Positions 1-8,492 of a stretch of DNA of 64,000 nt are shown piece after piece. Origin of the DNA: CAWGAJ01 sp963820545 (GTDB lineage: Bacteria > Planctomycetota > Planctomycetia > Pirellulales > Thermoguttaceae). The notes under the pieces are model-generated. The model searched no databases. It was given only the letters and a program-made list of their open reading frames with translations, and had not been told where the DNA came from. Position 1 is the stretch's first letter. Every line of letters starts with the position of its first letter. The stretch spans positions 992,001 to 1,056,000 of the forward strand of contig CAWGAJ010000001.1 of assembly GCA_963820545.1 (NCBI GenBank), written 5' to 3'. A program made the position numbers and the translations under genes.

Positions 1-954
1 GATGCCGCATTCTTGCGGACCGCCGATATCGAGCATTTCGGGAATAGCGCCGGTAGTCGTACTAACCACTGGCTTTCCACAACCCATCGCCTCAATGATC
101 ACCGCCGGGGCACTTTCCGCGTGACTTGGCAAGACGAGCAGATCGGCGGCCAGCATGTATTCGAGGACCACGTCATGATTGACCTCCCCGCGAAAATGGA
201 GCCAATCGGCCTTGCCCGACTGGCGGGCAAGGGCCACCAACTCCCGTTGCAGGGCGGTATCGGTAATCTTGCCGATCATGTCCAGCTCAAATTGCTGGTC
301 CGATAATTGCAGGCAGGCTTTGACTAATTCATATACTCCCTTGAAATGAGTGATAAAACCGATGAAGAGAATCTTAGTGGTAGAACTGGGCGCGGGTGGC
401 GGAGGAGGGAGTTTCTTCCGCAGCTCATTAATCACGTCGATCTCCACCATGGTGGGTAAAATGGTAATTTTTTTGTCGGGCAAAGCGGCGCGAACGTAGG
501 CCTCCGATTTCTTATCCAAGACCACAATGGCGTTAGCCAATGACATCACCCAGCGTAAGTAATTCCAGTAAATGGCGCTGGTAATTTCCACCGGCGGCTT
601 TTGCAAGTGGTAATGGGCAATAGCAGGAACTTTGAAGATTTTTGTCAGCAAGAGGATCAGCATATCCCTGACGGTGCCGAAACTGCCGCTGGTGTTCAAA
701 TGCAGCAGATCCGGTTGATCTTTCCACAAGGAGCGGAACACCTGATAGATGACCCGCAGCGCCTGGGGAGTGCCATAGAGGAGGCGACTTAAAGTCTGCA
801 TGCCGGGAATATCCTGGTAGCGTTTGGCCGTGTCGACGAACAGCAATTCCAGGTCTTTTCGATCGCCGATCTCCCGGAGAACGACCCGCGTCCAATTGAT
901 GATTCCGCCATGCGCTGGCGGAGGCATGGCCGTAGCCAATAAAACCCGCAACAT
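1..954 (-). CDS. Glycosyltransferase, GT4-like (3' end cut by window edge)
   Basis: The frame is open from ATG at 954 to the left edge (318 codons, no stop), so the C-terminus lies outside the window. The product starts MLRVLLATAMPPPAHGGI, a GT-B N-terminal fold with a Gly-rich loop. Later it has a typical GT4 C-terminal half: KILFIGFITHFKGVYEL (donor-site strand), then a LLVLPSHAESAPAVIIEAMGCGKPVV segment (described here in part) containing the conserved ExxG-type donor-binding glutamate. A GGAGAAAGG ribosome site precedes the start. It is the last visible gene of the exopolysaccharide cluster and probably transfers a sugar from a nucleotide donor to the lipid-linked repeat unit on the cytoplasmic face. 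Sugar specificity cannot be read from the sequence. Confidence 0.85.
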   Translation of the reverse strand, partial: MLRVLLATAMPPPAHGGIINWTRVVLREIGDRKDLELLFVDTAKRYQDIPGMQTLSRLLYGTPQALRVIYQVFRSLWKDQPDLLHLNTSGSFGTVRDMLILLLTKIFKVPAIAHYHLQKPPVEITSAIYWNYLRWVMSLANAIVVLDKKSEAYVRAALPDKKITILPTMVEIDVINELRKKLPPPPPAPSSTTKILFIGFITHFKGVYELVKACLQLSDQQFELDMIGKITDTALQRELVALARQSGKADWLHFRGEVNHDVVLEYMLAADLLVLPSHAESAPAVIIEAMGCGKPVVSTTTGAIPEMLDIGGPQECGI

Positions 955-1060
955 TCCCTTTCTCCAACTTTCTCGTCTTTCCCGCATGAAATCACTCCCT
1001 TCCCCCTCACTTCGTGGAGTTGCGAGCGACAAATCGGGCTATTTTTTCTGTATCGCCAAG

Positions 1061-2020
1061 TTAAGGTAGGGCGCACAAAGTAATGTTTGTAATCGCTTGT
1101 AATACTTTGGCGGCACACTTGCAGCATAGGTTGATCACCGCAGCGCGATGGGCTCTAGGCATCCAAAGATCAATGCGGTCTTTCATTCCTAATCTGTGGG
1201 GTTGAAGGAGGACCGGCCTTCCCACGCACCACAAGATCTTCAGAATTTCGTGTACCGTGCCGCCACGAATTCCCCTTCGCAATAAGTTTTCCCAGGTATC
1301 GCTTGCCGGAACCCGGCGACACCATTTATTGACGAGAGAATAGGTGAGTTTGTCGGGTAGATAGTTAATCAGCGGAAAACCGGTGGTATGTCCCTCAATC
1401 GGCGAGTAGCGATGCGGCGTGCCATTTAAAAACAGAACTCCTCCGGGCTTCAGGAGGCCCCACAACTTTGGCAGCAGAAGTCTGCGTTCGTGAGGCAAGA
1501 GGTGTTCGTACACGGCAAAAATAACCACAAAGTCGACAGGTCCAAGGCCCTCAGGAAGACTCTCTGCCGAGGGAGAAGGCAAGAATTGCGTTTGTGTAAA
1601 CCCCCAGTGCTGTTTTCGCAGTCGAGCGATATTTAGTAATTCCCTTTCCAAGTCTACACCGATGATAGTCGCTTGCGGGAACAGTTTGCACAAAGCCATT
1701 GTGGATGCGCCGGAGCCACAGCCAAAGTCTAGAATAGTTTTTCCTATAAATGCTTCCTCACTGAGGTAGGCGAGTATGCTGCATCGGATGGGTTCTTGAA
1801 CATACGAAGGTGATTCGTCTCGCAGAATTTCGTCACATAGAAATCCGATCCCCTTGACCGCCAAAATCTGCTCAATCATTTCCAGGGAGTACGATGTCTC
1901 ACAGGTGGTGACCGGCACAAACACCGCGGAGTTCGAGCAATGTACAGAAACCTTGCTCTTTCCGCCGCTTACGGCTTCCACATCAATCACACCATCGGGA
2001 TGTGCAAGTTTCATTCCCAT
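1061..2020 (-). CDS. Class I SAM-dependent methyltransferase
   Basis: A 319-residue protein with a clear SAM-binding motif I (ILDFGCGSGASTMAL), an acidic residue ending the second strand (IIGVDLE) and a motif IV/post-I region (VDFVVIFAVYEHLLPHERR), typical of the Methyltransf_11/25 families. The ATG at 2020 is preceded by CCGGAGGAAACAAAC, a strong ribosome site. The C-terminal third (after about residue 210) is Arg/Trp-rich and not recognisable. It lies between the heptose pathway and a glycosyltransferase, so it may methylate a sugar residue or end-cap the polysaccharide; that role is inferred from context. The acceptor is unknown. Confidence 0.8.
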   Translation of the reverse strand: MGMKLAHPDGVIDVEAVSGGKSKVSVHCSNSAVFVPVTTCETSYSLEMIEQILAVKGIGFLCDEILRDESPSYVQEPIRCSILAYLSEEAFIGKTILDFGCGSGASTMALCKLFPQATIIGVDLERELLNIARLRKQHWGFTQTQFLPSPSAESLPEGLGPVDFVVIFAVYEHLLPHERRLLLPKLWGLLKPGGVLFLNGTPHRYSPIEGHTTGFPLINYLPDKLTYSLVNKWCRRVPASDTWENLLRRGIRGGTVHEILKILWCVGRPVLLQPHRLGMKDRIDLWMPRAHRAAVINLCCKCAAKVLQAITNITLCALP

Positions 2021-2089
2021 GTTTGTTTCCTCCGGGTTAGAGAAGGAAAAACCAAACGCACCTCATTTTTTATTCGCCGCAATTCGCGT

Positions 2090-3079
2090 TTAAAGATTTT
2101 CCTCTATGTAGATGATGCGACTTCCTTGGGGCTCGAATCGGAAGGGAACGTGTCTCAGTTCGGCCAAGGCGGAAATGATGGCGGCATGATTATCGGGATG
2201 GGCGTAGAGCAGGAGAAAACCGCCGCCGCCGGCGCCCAGCAGCTTTCCCCCAACGGCGCCGTATTTTTTGGCGAGTTCGTACCATTCGTCAACGCGGCTG
2301 TTGCTGATACCGGCCGCCACGGTTTTCTTGAGCATCCAGCCTTCATGCAGCAGCTCACCGAAATTATCCAATCCATTGGCGCAAAGCATGCCGCGCATGG
2401 CTTGCGCCATCTGCGACATGTTGCGCAACGTGCCGCGGACCTGGGGATTATTAAGAGTGCTCTGTTTCTGATCTTCCAGGATCGTGTCCGCTGATCGGGT
2501 AATTCCCGTGTAAAACAGCAGCAGGCGGCGCTGGATCTCGGTCTTGGTTTCCGGTTTGCAGACGATGGGATCTACCCACACGCCGCCATCGGGATTGAAA
2601 CGGATGCACTGCAATCCGCCATAAGCGGCGATGTACTGGTCTTGCTTGCCAATCGGCTTGCGACAGATTTCGATTTCAATTTTGCAGGCGTCGTTCGCCA
2701 GCCGTTCGGCGCCGGCATAGACTCCTTGATAAGCATAAAGCGCGTTAAGCAGTCCAACCGTATAGGAACTCGAGGAACCTATTCCCGTTCCGGCCGAGGG
2801 AATATCGGAGATGGAGGTTATTTCGATCCCCTCTTCCACGCCCGTCAGGCGCATGCTTTCGCGAATTAACTCGTGTTTTAACTCTCCCAAGTGGTCGACG
2901 ATTTCGGTGATCGAGTAACTGGCGCGGATCTGGCGGTCGAATTTTTTATTGACCGTGATATAGATGTACTTGTTGATGGCAGTGCTGATGACGCTGCCCG
3001 GTTCATGCTCGTAGAACGCCGGCAAATCGCTGCCGCCGCCCATAAAGCTGATCCGCAAAGGGGTACGTGAGATAATCAT
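2090..3079 (-). CDS. hddA: D-glycero-alpha-D-manno-heptose 7-phosphate kinase (GHMP family)
   Basis: GHMP kinase of 329 residues. It begins MIISRTPLRISFMGGGSDLP, the family's N-terminal signature, has the ATP-binding loop PSAGTGIGSSSSYTVGLLNA near residue 100, and the C-terminal glycine motif GGKLLGAGGGGFLLLY near residue 280. The start is ATG 3079, which overlaps the stop of the upstream epimerase gene by 4 bases (ATGA), implying translational coupling; an upstream extension of the frame to 3163 would lie inside that gene and is not used. With GmhA, GmhB and HddC beside it, the likely reaction is phosphorylation of heptose 7-phosphate to the 1,7-bisphosphate for GDP-heptose synthesis. Confidence 0.85.
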   Translation of the reverse strand: MIISRTPLRISFMGGGSDLPAFYEHEPGSVISTAINKYIYITVNKKFDRQIRASYSITEIVDHLGELKHELIRESMRLTGVEEGIEITSISDIPSAGTGIGSSSSYTVGLLNALYAYQGVYAGAERLANDACKIEIEICRKPIGKQDQYIAAYGGLQCIRFNPDGGVWVDPIVCKPETKTEIQRRLLLFYTGITRSADTILEDQKQSTLNNPQVRGTLRNMSQMAQAMRGMLCANGLDNFGELLHEGWMLKKTVAAGISNSRVDEWYELAKKYGAVGGKLLGAGGGGFLLLYAHPDNHAAIISALAELRHVPFRFEPQGSRIIYIEENL

Positions 3080-4056
3080 TTCGTGTATCCTCCGGGATGA
3101 TTCAAGCGCCACTTCCAGGCTGTTTCCACCATGTGGTGCAAGTCGGGGATGGCCGGTTGCCAACCAAGTTCGTGACGGATACGGGCGGCGTCGGCCACCA
3201 GGCGGGCGGGATCGCCGGGGCGCCGAGCGGTATTTCGCACGAGGAAATCGCGTCCGGTTACTTCCTTAACCGTGCGGATCACATCCAAATTGGAATAGCC
3301 TTCGCCATTTCCCAAGTTATACACCCGGGCGCCGAGCCGATCCAATGCCTTGAGGCCCAGCAGATGTGCGCGAGCTATGTCGGCAACATGGACATAATCG
3401 CGGATGCAGGTGCCATCGGGCGTATCGTAGTCGGTGCCAAAGAGATGTAAACTTTCCCGCTGACCTAGCGCCGCGGCCAGGGCAAGGGGAATCAGGTGTG
3501 TTTCGCGTTTGCGCGACTCGCCACAGCGCTCGGTGGCCCCACAGGCGTTGAAGTATCGCAGGCTGACATACTGCAATCCGTACCCGGCGCGATACCAGGC
3601 CAGCGCCCGCTCAAAGGCCAGTTTCGATTCGCCATAGGAATTGCAGGGCAGCAGAGTGGCAACTTCGGGGATGGGCACGTGATCCGGCTGGCCGTAAACC
3701 GCGGCCGTCGATGAAAAAACCATGCGCTTGACTCCCACGTTTATCATGGCGTCCAAGAGGCAGAGCCCGCCGGTCACATTTACGCGGTAAAACAGGCCGG
3801 GATCGCGCAAGGAATCGTCGATGAAGGCCTCGGCGGCCAAATGGGCCACCGCCTCGATACGCTGATCGCGCAATAGTTGCTCCACCAGCGGCATATCAAG
3901 AATATCGCCGCGCACAAAGTGCACCGCGGGCTGGACCGCGTCTTGAAAACCGTGTTTCAAATTGTCCAAGACCACCACCTCGTGGCTTTGCTCAAGGAGT
4001 TGTTCGGTAACCACGCTGCCAATAAACCCAGCGCCACCGGTGACTAATACTCTCAA
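3076..4056 (-). CDS. galE: UDP-glucose 4-epimerase-type NAD-dependent sugar epimerase
   Basis: Extended short-chain dehydrogenase of 326 residues with an N-terminal NAD-binding GxxGxxG ([10 protein letters not shown]), the catalytic Ser-Ser-Thr (VFSSTAAVYG) and the YxxxK pair (SYGESKLAFE) near residue 143-147. The C-terminal half matches GalE rather than dehydratases (GTDYDTPDGTCIRDYVHVADIARAH is characteristic). Both ends overlap neighbours by ATGA: its start with the gmhB stop and its stop with the hddA start. It sits inside the GDP-heptose gene set, so it may supply UDP-galactose or epimerise another nucleotide sugar for the same polysaccharide; the exact substrate is inferred. Confidence 0.85.
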   Translation of the reverse strand: MRVLVTGGAGFIGSVVTEQLLEQSHEVVVLDNLKHGFQDAVQPAVHFVRGDILDMPLVEQLLRDQRIEAVAHLAAEAFIDDSLRDPGLFYRVNVTGGLCLLDAMINVGVKRMVFSSTAAVYGQPDHVPIPEVATLLPCNSYGESKLAFERALAWYRAGYGLQYVSLRYFNACGATERCGESRKRETHLIPLALAAALGQRESLHLFGTDYDTPDGTCIRDYVHVADIARAHLLGLKALDRLGARVYNLGNGEGYSNLDVIRTVKEVTGRDFLVRNTARRPGDPARLVADAARIRHELGWQPAIPDLHHMVETAWKWRLNHPGGYTK

Positions 4057-4616
4057 GTGTGAGACTCCTTTATCTGCTCCAGGATGTAATTAACAGCGGT
4101 CGAGATGTCGGCCACCACGAGACAAGACAAGCCGGCATTGGCCAGTAAGTGTTGTTCCTGATGTTCTCCGCGCCCGGTGCGCACCAGAACAGCCCGCATT
4201 CCCGTGGCCGCAGCCGCCTGCAAATCGGTTACGGCGTCGCCCACCAGCCAAGAAGCCGAGAGATCCAGGCCCAACTCGCGGGAAGCTTGGCGAATCAAGC
4301 CTGGCGCGGGCTTGCGGCAATCGCAGCCATCGTGGGGATGATGCGGACATATATAACTGGCATCGATGCGTCCGCCGTGTTCTTGAATCTCCGCCACAAT
4401 GCGGCGTTGCAAATCCCAGGCCGTTTCCAGCGTCATCAGCCCGCGACCGACAGCGCCTTGATTCGAGATGATCACGATTGCCAGCGGCGACTGCGACAAT
4501 TTATGTAGCGTCTGAAAAACACCCGGCAGGAATCGCACCTCGGACCAGGACTTCACGTGGTCCGGGCGGTTTTCAATAATCACGCCGTCCCGGTCGAGAA
4601 ACACCGCGGTGTGCAT
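4053..4616 (-). CDS. gmhB: D-glycero-D-manno-heptose 1,7-bisphosphate 7-phosphatase (HAD-IIIA)
   Basis: HAD-family phosphatase of about 187 residues. Motif I is FLDRDGVIIEN with the nucleophile and acid Asp pair, motif II is ISNQ, and motif III/IV lies in WLVGDAVTDLQAA. A zinc-binding CxH...CxC loop (CPHHPHDGCDCRKP) is the hallmark of GmhB and histidinol-phosphatases. The start is set at ATG 4616 (MHTAVFLDRDG): the first strand begins there and the hddC stop is only 5 bases upstream. The frame stays open to 4667, but that would overlap hddC by about 45 bases. It removes the 7-phosphate after the kinase step of the GDP-heptose pathway. Confidence 0.88.
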   Translation of the reverse strand: MHTAVFLDRDGVIIENRPDHVKSWSEVRFLPGVFQTLHKLSQSPLAIVIISNQGAVGRGLMTLETAWDLQRRIVAEIQEHGGRIDASYICPHHPHDGCDCRKPAPGLIRQASRELGLDLSASWLVGDAVTDLQAAAATGMRAVLVRTGRGEHQEQHLLANAGLSCLVVADISTAVNYILEQIKESHT

Positions 4617-4621
4617 GAGAT

Positions 4622-5368
4622 TCACCTTATCGATTCCAAATAGCGCCGTGCGCGGGTGGTGGGCCATTCATGCTGCACGCGCTGATACTTTTCCAGGGTG
4701 CCAATGTCGATCAAGTAGACTCCCTCTTCCATGGGTTGTGCGTAAACCGGCACGTCGCACTGCAACAGTTTCGGCAAAAGATCGTGGGAGATATCGGAGA
4801 AACCAGCGAAGGGAATATAGTTTAAGATCGGCGGATCGAGCACCAAAATACCGGCGTTGGTCAGGTTTGAGAACACCTGGTCGCGCGGCGGTTTTTCCAC
4901 GAAGCGCGTCACCCGATGATCACGGTCGACCGCCACAATGCCGCATTCCCAGGGATTCGGCGCGGCGTAAAGGCTGAGGGTGACATGCGGCTGGCGATCC
5001 CATGAATTATGGAACGCCAGCAGGTTGCCCAGATCCATATCGGTAAGCACGTCGCCATAGACCACGACAAATGGCTCTTGAAAAAGGTTTTCCACGCGCT
5101 TGACGCCGCCGGCAGTGCCCAGGATGGTTTCCTCAAGGGAAAAGGTGACGTTTACTCCCCAGGCGCGACCATCGCCGAAGTAGTCGAGTACAGGACGGGG
5201 CTGATGGTGCAGGTTGATCACAATCTCGGAAATGCCGTAATAACGCAGCCAAAGCACGATCCATTCGATGGTGGGCCGTCCCGCCACGGGCAGCATGGGC
5301 TTGGGAACAGTCAGGGTGTGCGGACGGAGCCGCGTTCCCTCGCCAGCCGCAAGGATCATGGCCTTCAC
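4622..5368 (-). CDS. hddC: Heptose-1-phosphate nucleotidylyltransferase (HddC-like)
   Basis: Nucleotidyltransferase of 248 residues with the signature AAGEGTRLRPHTLTVPKPMLP at the N-terminus (Gly-rich loop, catalytic Arg and the KP pair) and the metal-binding region VVVYGDVLTDMDL. The length and lack of a C-terminal LbH domain fit the GDP-heptose enzyme HddC or an RmlA/GalU-like short form; the neighbouring hddA, gmhA and gmhB favour HddC. GTG 5368 is used as the start because AGGGAAA precedes it; an ATG lies 9 bases inside (MILAAGEG). It is co-transcribed with gmhA upstream (14-base gap) and gmhB downstream (5-base gap). Confidence 0.82.
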   Translation of the reverse strand: MKAMILAAGEGTRLRPHTLTVPKPMLPVAGRPTIEWIVLWLRYYGISEIVINLHHQPRPVLDYFGDGRAWGVNVTFSLEETILGTAGGVKRVENLFQEPFVVVYGDVLTDMDLGNLLAFHNSWDRQPHVTLSLYAAPNPWECGIVAVDRDHRVTRFVEKPPRDQVFSNLTNAGILVLDPPILNYIPFAGFSDISHDLLPKLLQCDVPVYAQPMEEGVYLIDIGTLEKYQRVQHEWPTTRARRYLESIR

Positions 5369-5382
5369 GACAAATTATTTCC

Positions 5383-5982
5383 CTAAATATTTTCGGAGCA
5401 TCCACAGCCGGGGTCCGCGCCGCCGACATGGAGTACGCGCATCAAGATATGGCCCAGCATTAGATGAACGTCTTCGACGATTTGCATGTCGTTCACCTTG
5501 ACGTGGAAGCAGTGATCGACCAATGGTTTGAGTTTTCCGCCGTCGTAACCGCAAACGCCGATGGTCGTGCAGCCCAAGTTCCGGGCGTATTCGACGGCCC
5601 GCAGCACGTTTGCCGAATTGCCGCTGCCGGAAATGCCGACGACCACATTGTCGGGCCGCGCGAAGTTCTTCAGTTGTTCCACGAAGATCGAGTCGTAGCT
5701 GATGTCGTTGGCAATCGCCATGATGACGGGCAGATTATCGGTCAGCGCCAGGACGCGAAACTTCTTTTCCGCATTCAGGCAGGCCCCTTTGTTGAGATCG
5801 CAGGCCAGGTGGGAGGCGGTGGCGGCGCTGCCGCCGTTGCCCATCACAAAAATCGTTTGCCCCTGGTCGTAGGCCTTTTTGAAAATGCGGCAAATTGTAT
5901 CAATCTCGGCGATCTCTAGTCCGGCGATAACCCGCTGGACATTCTGCAAGTAATGAGCAATAGCCGCCGTATATTCTGACAT
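5383..5982 (-). CDS. gmhA: Phosphoheptose isomerase (SIS domain)
   Basis: SIS-domain protein of 199 residues, the usual GmhA length. The phosphosugar-binding loops are visible as FVMGNGGSAATASHLACDL near residue 45-65 and VGISGSGNSANVLRA near residue 115. A later His/Glu pair (IVEDVHLMLGH) matches the active-site residues of sedoheptulose 7-phosphate isomerase. It catalyses the first step of GDP-D-glycero-D-manno-heptose synthesis from the pentose phosphate pathway intermediate. It is the promoter-proximal gene of the tightly packed gmhA-hddC-gmhB-galE-hddA block; a 93-base gap separates it from the Wzy-like gene. Confidence 0.9.
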   Translation of the reverse strand: MSEYTAAIAHYLQNVQRVIAGLEIAEIDTICRIFKKAYDQGQTIFVMGNGGSAATASHLACDLNKGACLNAEKKFRVLALTDNLPVIMAIANDISYDSIFVEQLKNFARPDNVVVGISGSGNSANVLRAVEYARNLGCTTIGVCGYDGGKLKPLVDHCFHVKVNDMQIVEDVHLMLGHILMRVLHVGGADPGCGCSENI

Positions 5983-6075
5983 GTTATGACACCTTCTTAT
6001 CCAGGGGATATTTGGGAAAGCTGGGAAATCGAGCAGAAGTTGGTATTTCTAACAGATTGGATTGTTTTATTCACT

Positions 6076-7287
6076 TTACCCAGAAGCCCCATGGTATCGC
6101 CGACCAAGTTGCTGCCACTTGAGCGGAATCGGATTGATCTGCGACCGAAGCGATCGAAAAAAGACAGATTGACTGAGGATGATACCGTAAATGAACCATG
6201 TGGATTTGACGAAATCGTTGGGCGCGGTCGCGGCCAAGACAATCCAGACGGCAAGAACCTGCGACCACAGTGTACGTTCCGCCTTCGGCAGTTTCCAAAT
6301 GTTATAGGTCAGCATCCCCAGGAACAGCATGTATAGCATGAAGCCAATGAGTCCCGTTTCGACTAAAACACTCAAAAATACGTTGTGAGCGGGGAAGTGC
6401 GGGGAGCCTATGGTCACCGTACCATAGGCTCCTATGCCCACGCCGGTAAGCGGATACTGCTGGAAAGTCTGCCAACCTCGTTGCCAAATCACCAGCCGGC
6501 TTTCTTTACCCTCTGAGAAGTCAACCTCGCCGACCGAGAGAATTCGGTCCATTAAGTGAGTGGGGACCACCCTCGGAATCAACATGATACTGGAGACTCC
6601 ACAGATCACGACCATGAGCATCGTTCCCCAACGTGCCCGCAGGGACTTCAGTACCACTAGCGCGGCAATAACCACAAGGCCTAAAGCGACAGCCCGTGAG
6701 CCGCTGAGCAAGGCTCCGATGATAGCTGTCGGGACATAAAGCCAATACAGCAAGCGGATGCTTTCCCGCGCCTTGGATGCCAGGTAAATTGCTATGGGAA
6801 TGCCGTAGATAACCATATCCGCCAAGTAATTCACATTCAGTCCGGCAGCACTGTATCTCATCTTGGATGCCCACCAAGAGCCACTGATAGAAACAAACCC
6901 GATAATAAGCATGATGAGAGATAATACACAGCCAAAAAGGTAGGCGCGCATCAACCATACTTGCTGTCGCCAGGATCGCGCAAACTCCATGACCAGCCAG
7001 GTGAATACCATCAGCGAGAAGACGGTTGGCAACATGTAAGTGGAGCTCTCCGTATCCAGGCTCCAAGCGTAAGAAAAGAGGGCCCACAGCCAATATATAA
7101 CAAGGATCACGAAGGCTGAGGGCGCACGTCTTAAGGACATATCGGAGGCCATACTGAGAACTGCCAGTAGGGCGGCGAAATAGCCGATCCATCGTGCCAG
7201 GGTGCCGAATTCAGCGAAAGTGATCATATTTTCCCACGGCACGAGAAAGACCAGCAGCAATATGACTCCAAATACAATGCTACGCAT
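6076..7287 (-). CDS. O-antigen ligase/polymerase-like membrane protein (Wzy_C)
   Basis: Polytopic membrane protein of about 403 residues with roughly 10-12 hydrophobic segments. It carries the Wzy_C-type periplasmic loop with GVGIGAYGTVT and PHFPAHNVFLSVLVETGLIGF, in which the H-N motif is characteristic of O-antigen ligase and polymerase families. ATG 7287 is taken as the start because CAGGAG lies 7 bases upstream; the frame extends to a TTG at 7323, which has no comparable ribosome site. Beside a flippase and a Wzz/BY-kinase it most likely polymerises lipid-linked repeat units in the periplasm, though ligase activity is equally possible from sequence alone. Confidence 0.82.
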   Translation of the reverse strand: MRSIVFGVILLLVFLVPWENMITFAEFGTLARWIGYFAALLAVLSMASDMSLRRAPSAFVILVIYWLWALFSYAWSLDTESSTYMLPTVFSLMVFTWLVMEFARSWRQQVWLMRAYLFGCVLSLIMLIIGFVSISGSWWASKMRYSAAGLNVNYLADMVIYGIPIAIYLASKARESIRLLYWLYVPTAIIGALLSGSRAVALGLVVIAALVVLKSLRARWGTMLMVVICGVSSIMLIPRVVPTHLMDRILSVGEVDFSEGKESRLVIWQRGWQTFQQYPLTGVGIGAYGTVTIGSPHFPAHNVFLSVLVETGLIGFMLYMLFLGMLTYNIWKLPKAERTLWSQVLAVWIVLAATAPNDFVKSTWFIYGIILSQSVFFRSLRSQINPIPLKWQQLGRRYHGASG

Positions 7288-7323
7288 GCAGAAGCTCCTG
7301 AAAAAGCCTACAGTGTTGATCAA

Positions 7324-8385
7324 CTACAGTACTAGAGGAGAAAAGAGAGAAGGCCTCTTCCGGCGGTTGGCGCCGGGCGCCGCCAAGGTTTCCAGCATTG
7401 CCTGGGCAAGTTGCTCGGCGTTGCCGGGGGGAACCAAGAGGCCATATTCACCATCACGGAGGATCTCGCGCGGGCCGCTCTGGCAATCAGTCGCCACCAC
7501 AGGGGTTCCGACGGCCAGCGCCTCGGTGATCACCATGGGCATCGCTTCAAATATCGAGGAAAGCACGAACAGTGAAGAGCGAGCCATGTATGCAAAGACA
7601 TTTTTGCTGTAGCCCGGCAGAGCTACCCGATCGGTCACCTTTAAGTTCCGTGACAACTCTTCTAACTCGGACCGCTGGGGCCCTTCACCGAGAATCAGCA
7701 GACGATGGGGAACATGCTTTTGAACAAGGGCAAACGCCTTAAGCAGAGTGACAAAGTCTTTTTGTGGCGCGAGCCGGCCGACGGCTAGAATCACGCCTGG
7801 CTGGCCGGGAGCAAACCAGGGATGGTCAACCGGCACTTGGGCAAGGCTGAAGATATTCGGGGTGAGGATGGGGTAGATCACCCGGACCCGCTCGGCCGAC
7901 AGTTGCATGGTGCGAATCATGTCTTCGGCAACACCGCGAGATACAGCCACCACCGCATCGACCCGCCGATAAAACCACGATATCGTACGATTGACAACGA
8001 ACTCGCGGAGGCTGCCGCTGTGCCGGACAATCTGTGAGAGGGTGCTGTGTGAGCTGGAGATCAAGGGAATTGCCACGCCGGCCAGTCGTCGCGCAACATA
8101 GGCTCCGATGGTGGCATGTTCCAAGGCCGCCAGGAGGATCGCAGGTCTTTCCGCTCGCAGGTATTTGGCCAAGGGAAGAATTCCATAAAGGACTCGACTT
8201 GCCCGCAGGTCCACCAGGCGGACCTTCTCGGACAACATCGCGTGATGGGGCCCGGTAGGTTTAATCAGGACCATATCCACGGAGTAACCCCGTTCCGCCA
8301 GACCATTAGCCAGATAGACCGTGACCCGCTCAGCGCCACCGCCGGTAAACGTGGGGATGAACAATGCAATTCTGCCGTTGATCAT
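7324..8385 (-). CDS. Glycosyltransferase family 4
   Basis: GT-B fold enzyme of 353 residues. The N-terminal acceptor domain starts ALFIPTFTGGGAERVTVYLA, with the GGGAERV loop typical of GT4. The C-terminal donor domain has VILAVGRLAPQKDFVTLLKA, LLILGEGPQRSELEEL and the donor-site EAMPMVITEALAVGTPVVAT containing the E-x7-E motif. The start is ATG 8385. It lies directly upstream of the Wzy-like gene and 107 bases downstream of the flippase, so it is probably one of the enzymes assembling the repeat unit. Linkage and sugar are unknown. Confidence 0.9.
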   Translation of the reverse strand: MINGRIALFIPTFTGGGAERVTVYLANGLAERGYSVDMVLIKPTGPHHAMLSEKVRLVDLRASRVLYGILPLAKYLRAERPAILLAALEHATIGAYVARRLAGVAIPLISSSHSTLSQIVRHSGSLREFVVNRTISWFYRRVDAVVAVSRGVAEDMIRTMQLSAERVRVIYPILTPNIFSLAQVPVDHPWFAPGQPGVILAVGRLAPQKDFVTLLKAFALVQKHVPHRLLILGEGPQRSELEELSRNLKVTDRVALPGYSKNVFAYMARSSLFVLSSIFEAMPMVITEALAVGTPVVATDCQSGPREILRDGEYGLLVPPGNAEQLAQAMLETLAAPGANRRKRPSLFSPLVL

Positions 8386-8492
8386 GGTTTCTCGACGATC
8401 CCCATTCCCAGGTAGTAATTTTCCGGGAGTCCGTATTCCACGAGGCCCCCAATAAACGCATTATAGCCATCGCTTTTTTTCAAGCCGTTAAC

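Noticed and set aside
533..1127. Two minus-strand frames over the start of the first glycosyltransferase.
   Set aside because: They are in other frames of the well-supported GT4-like gene (1-954) and its upstream spacer.
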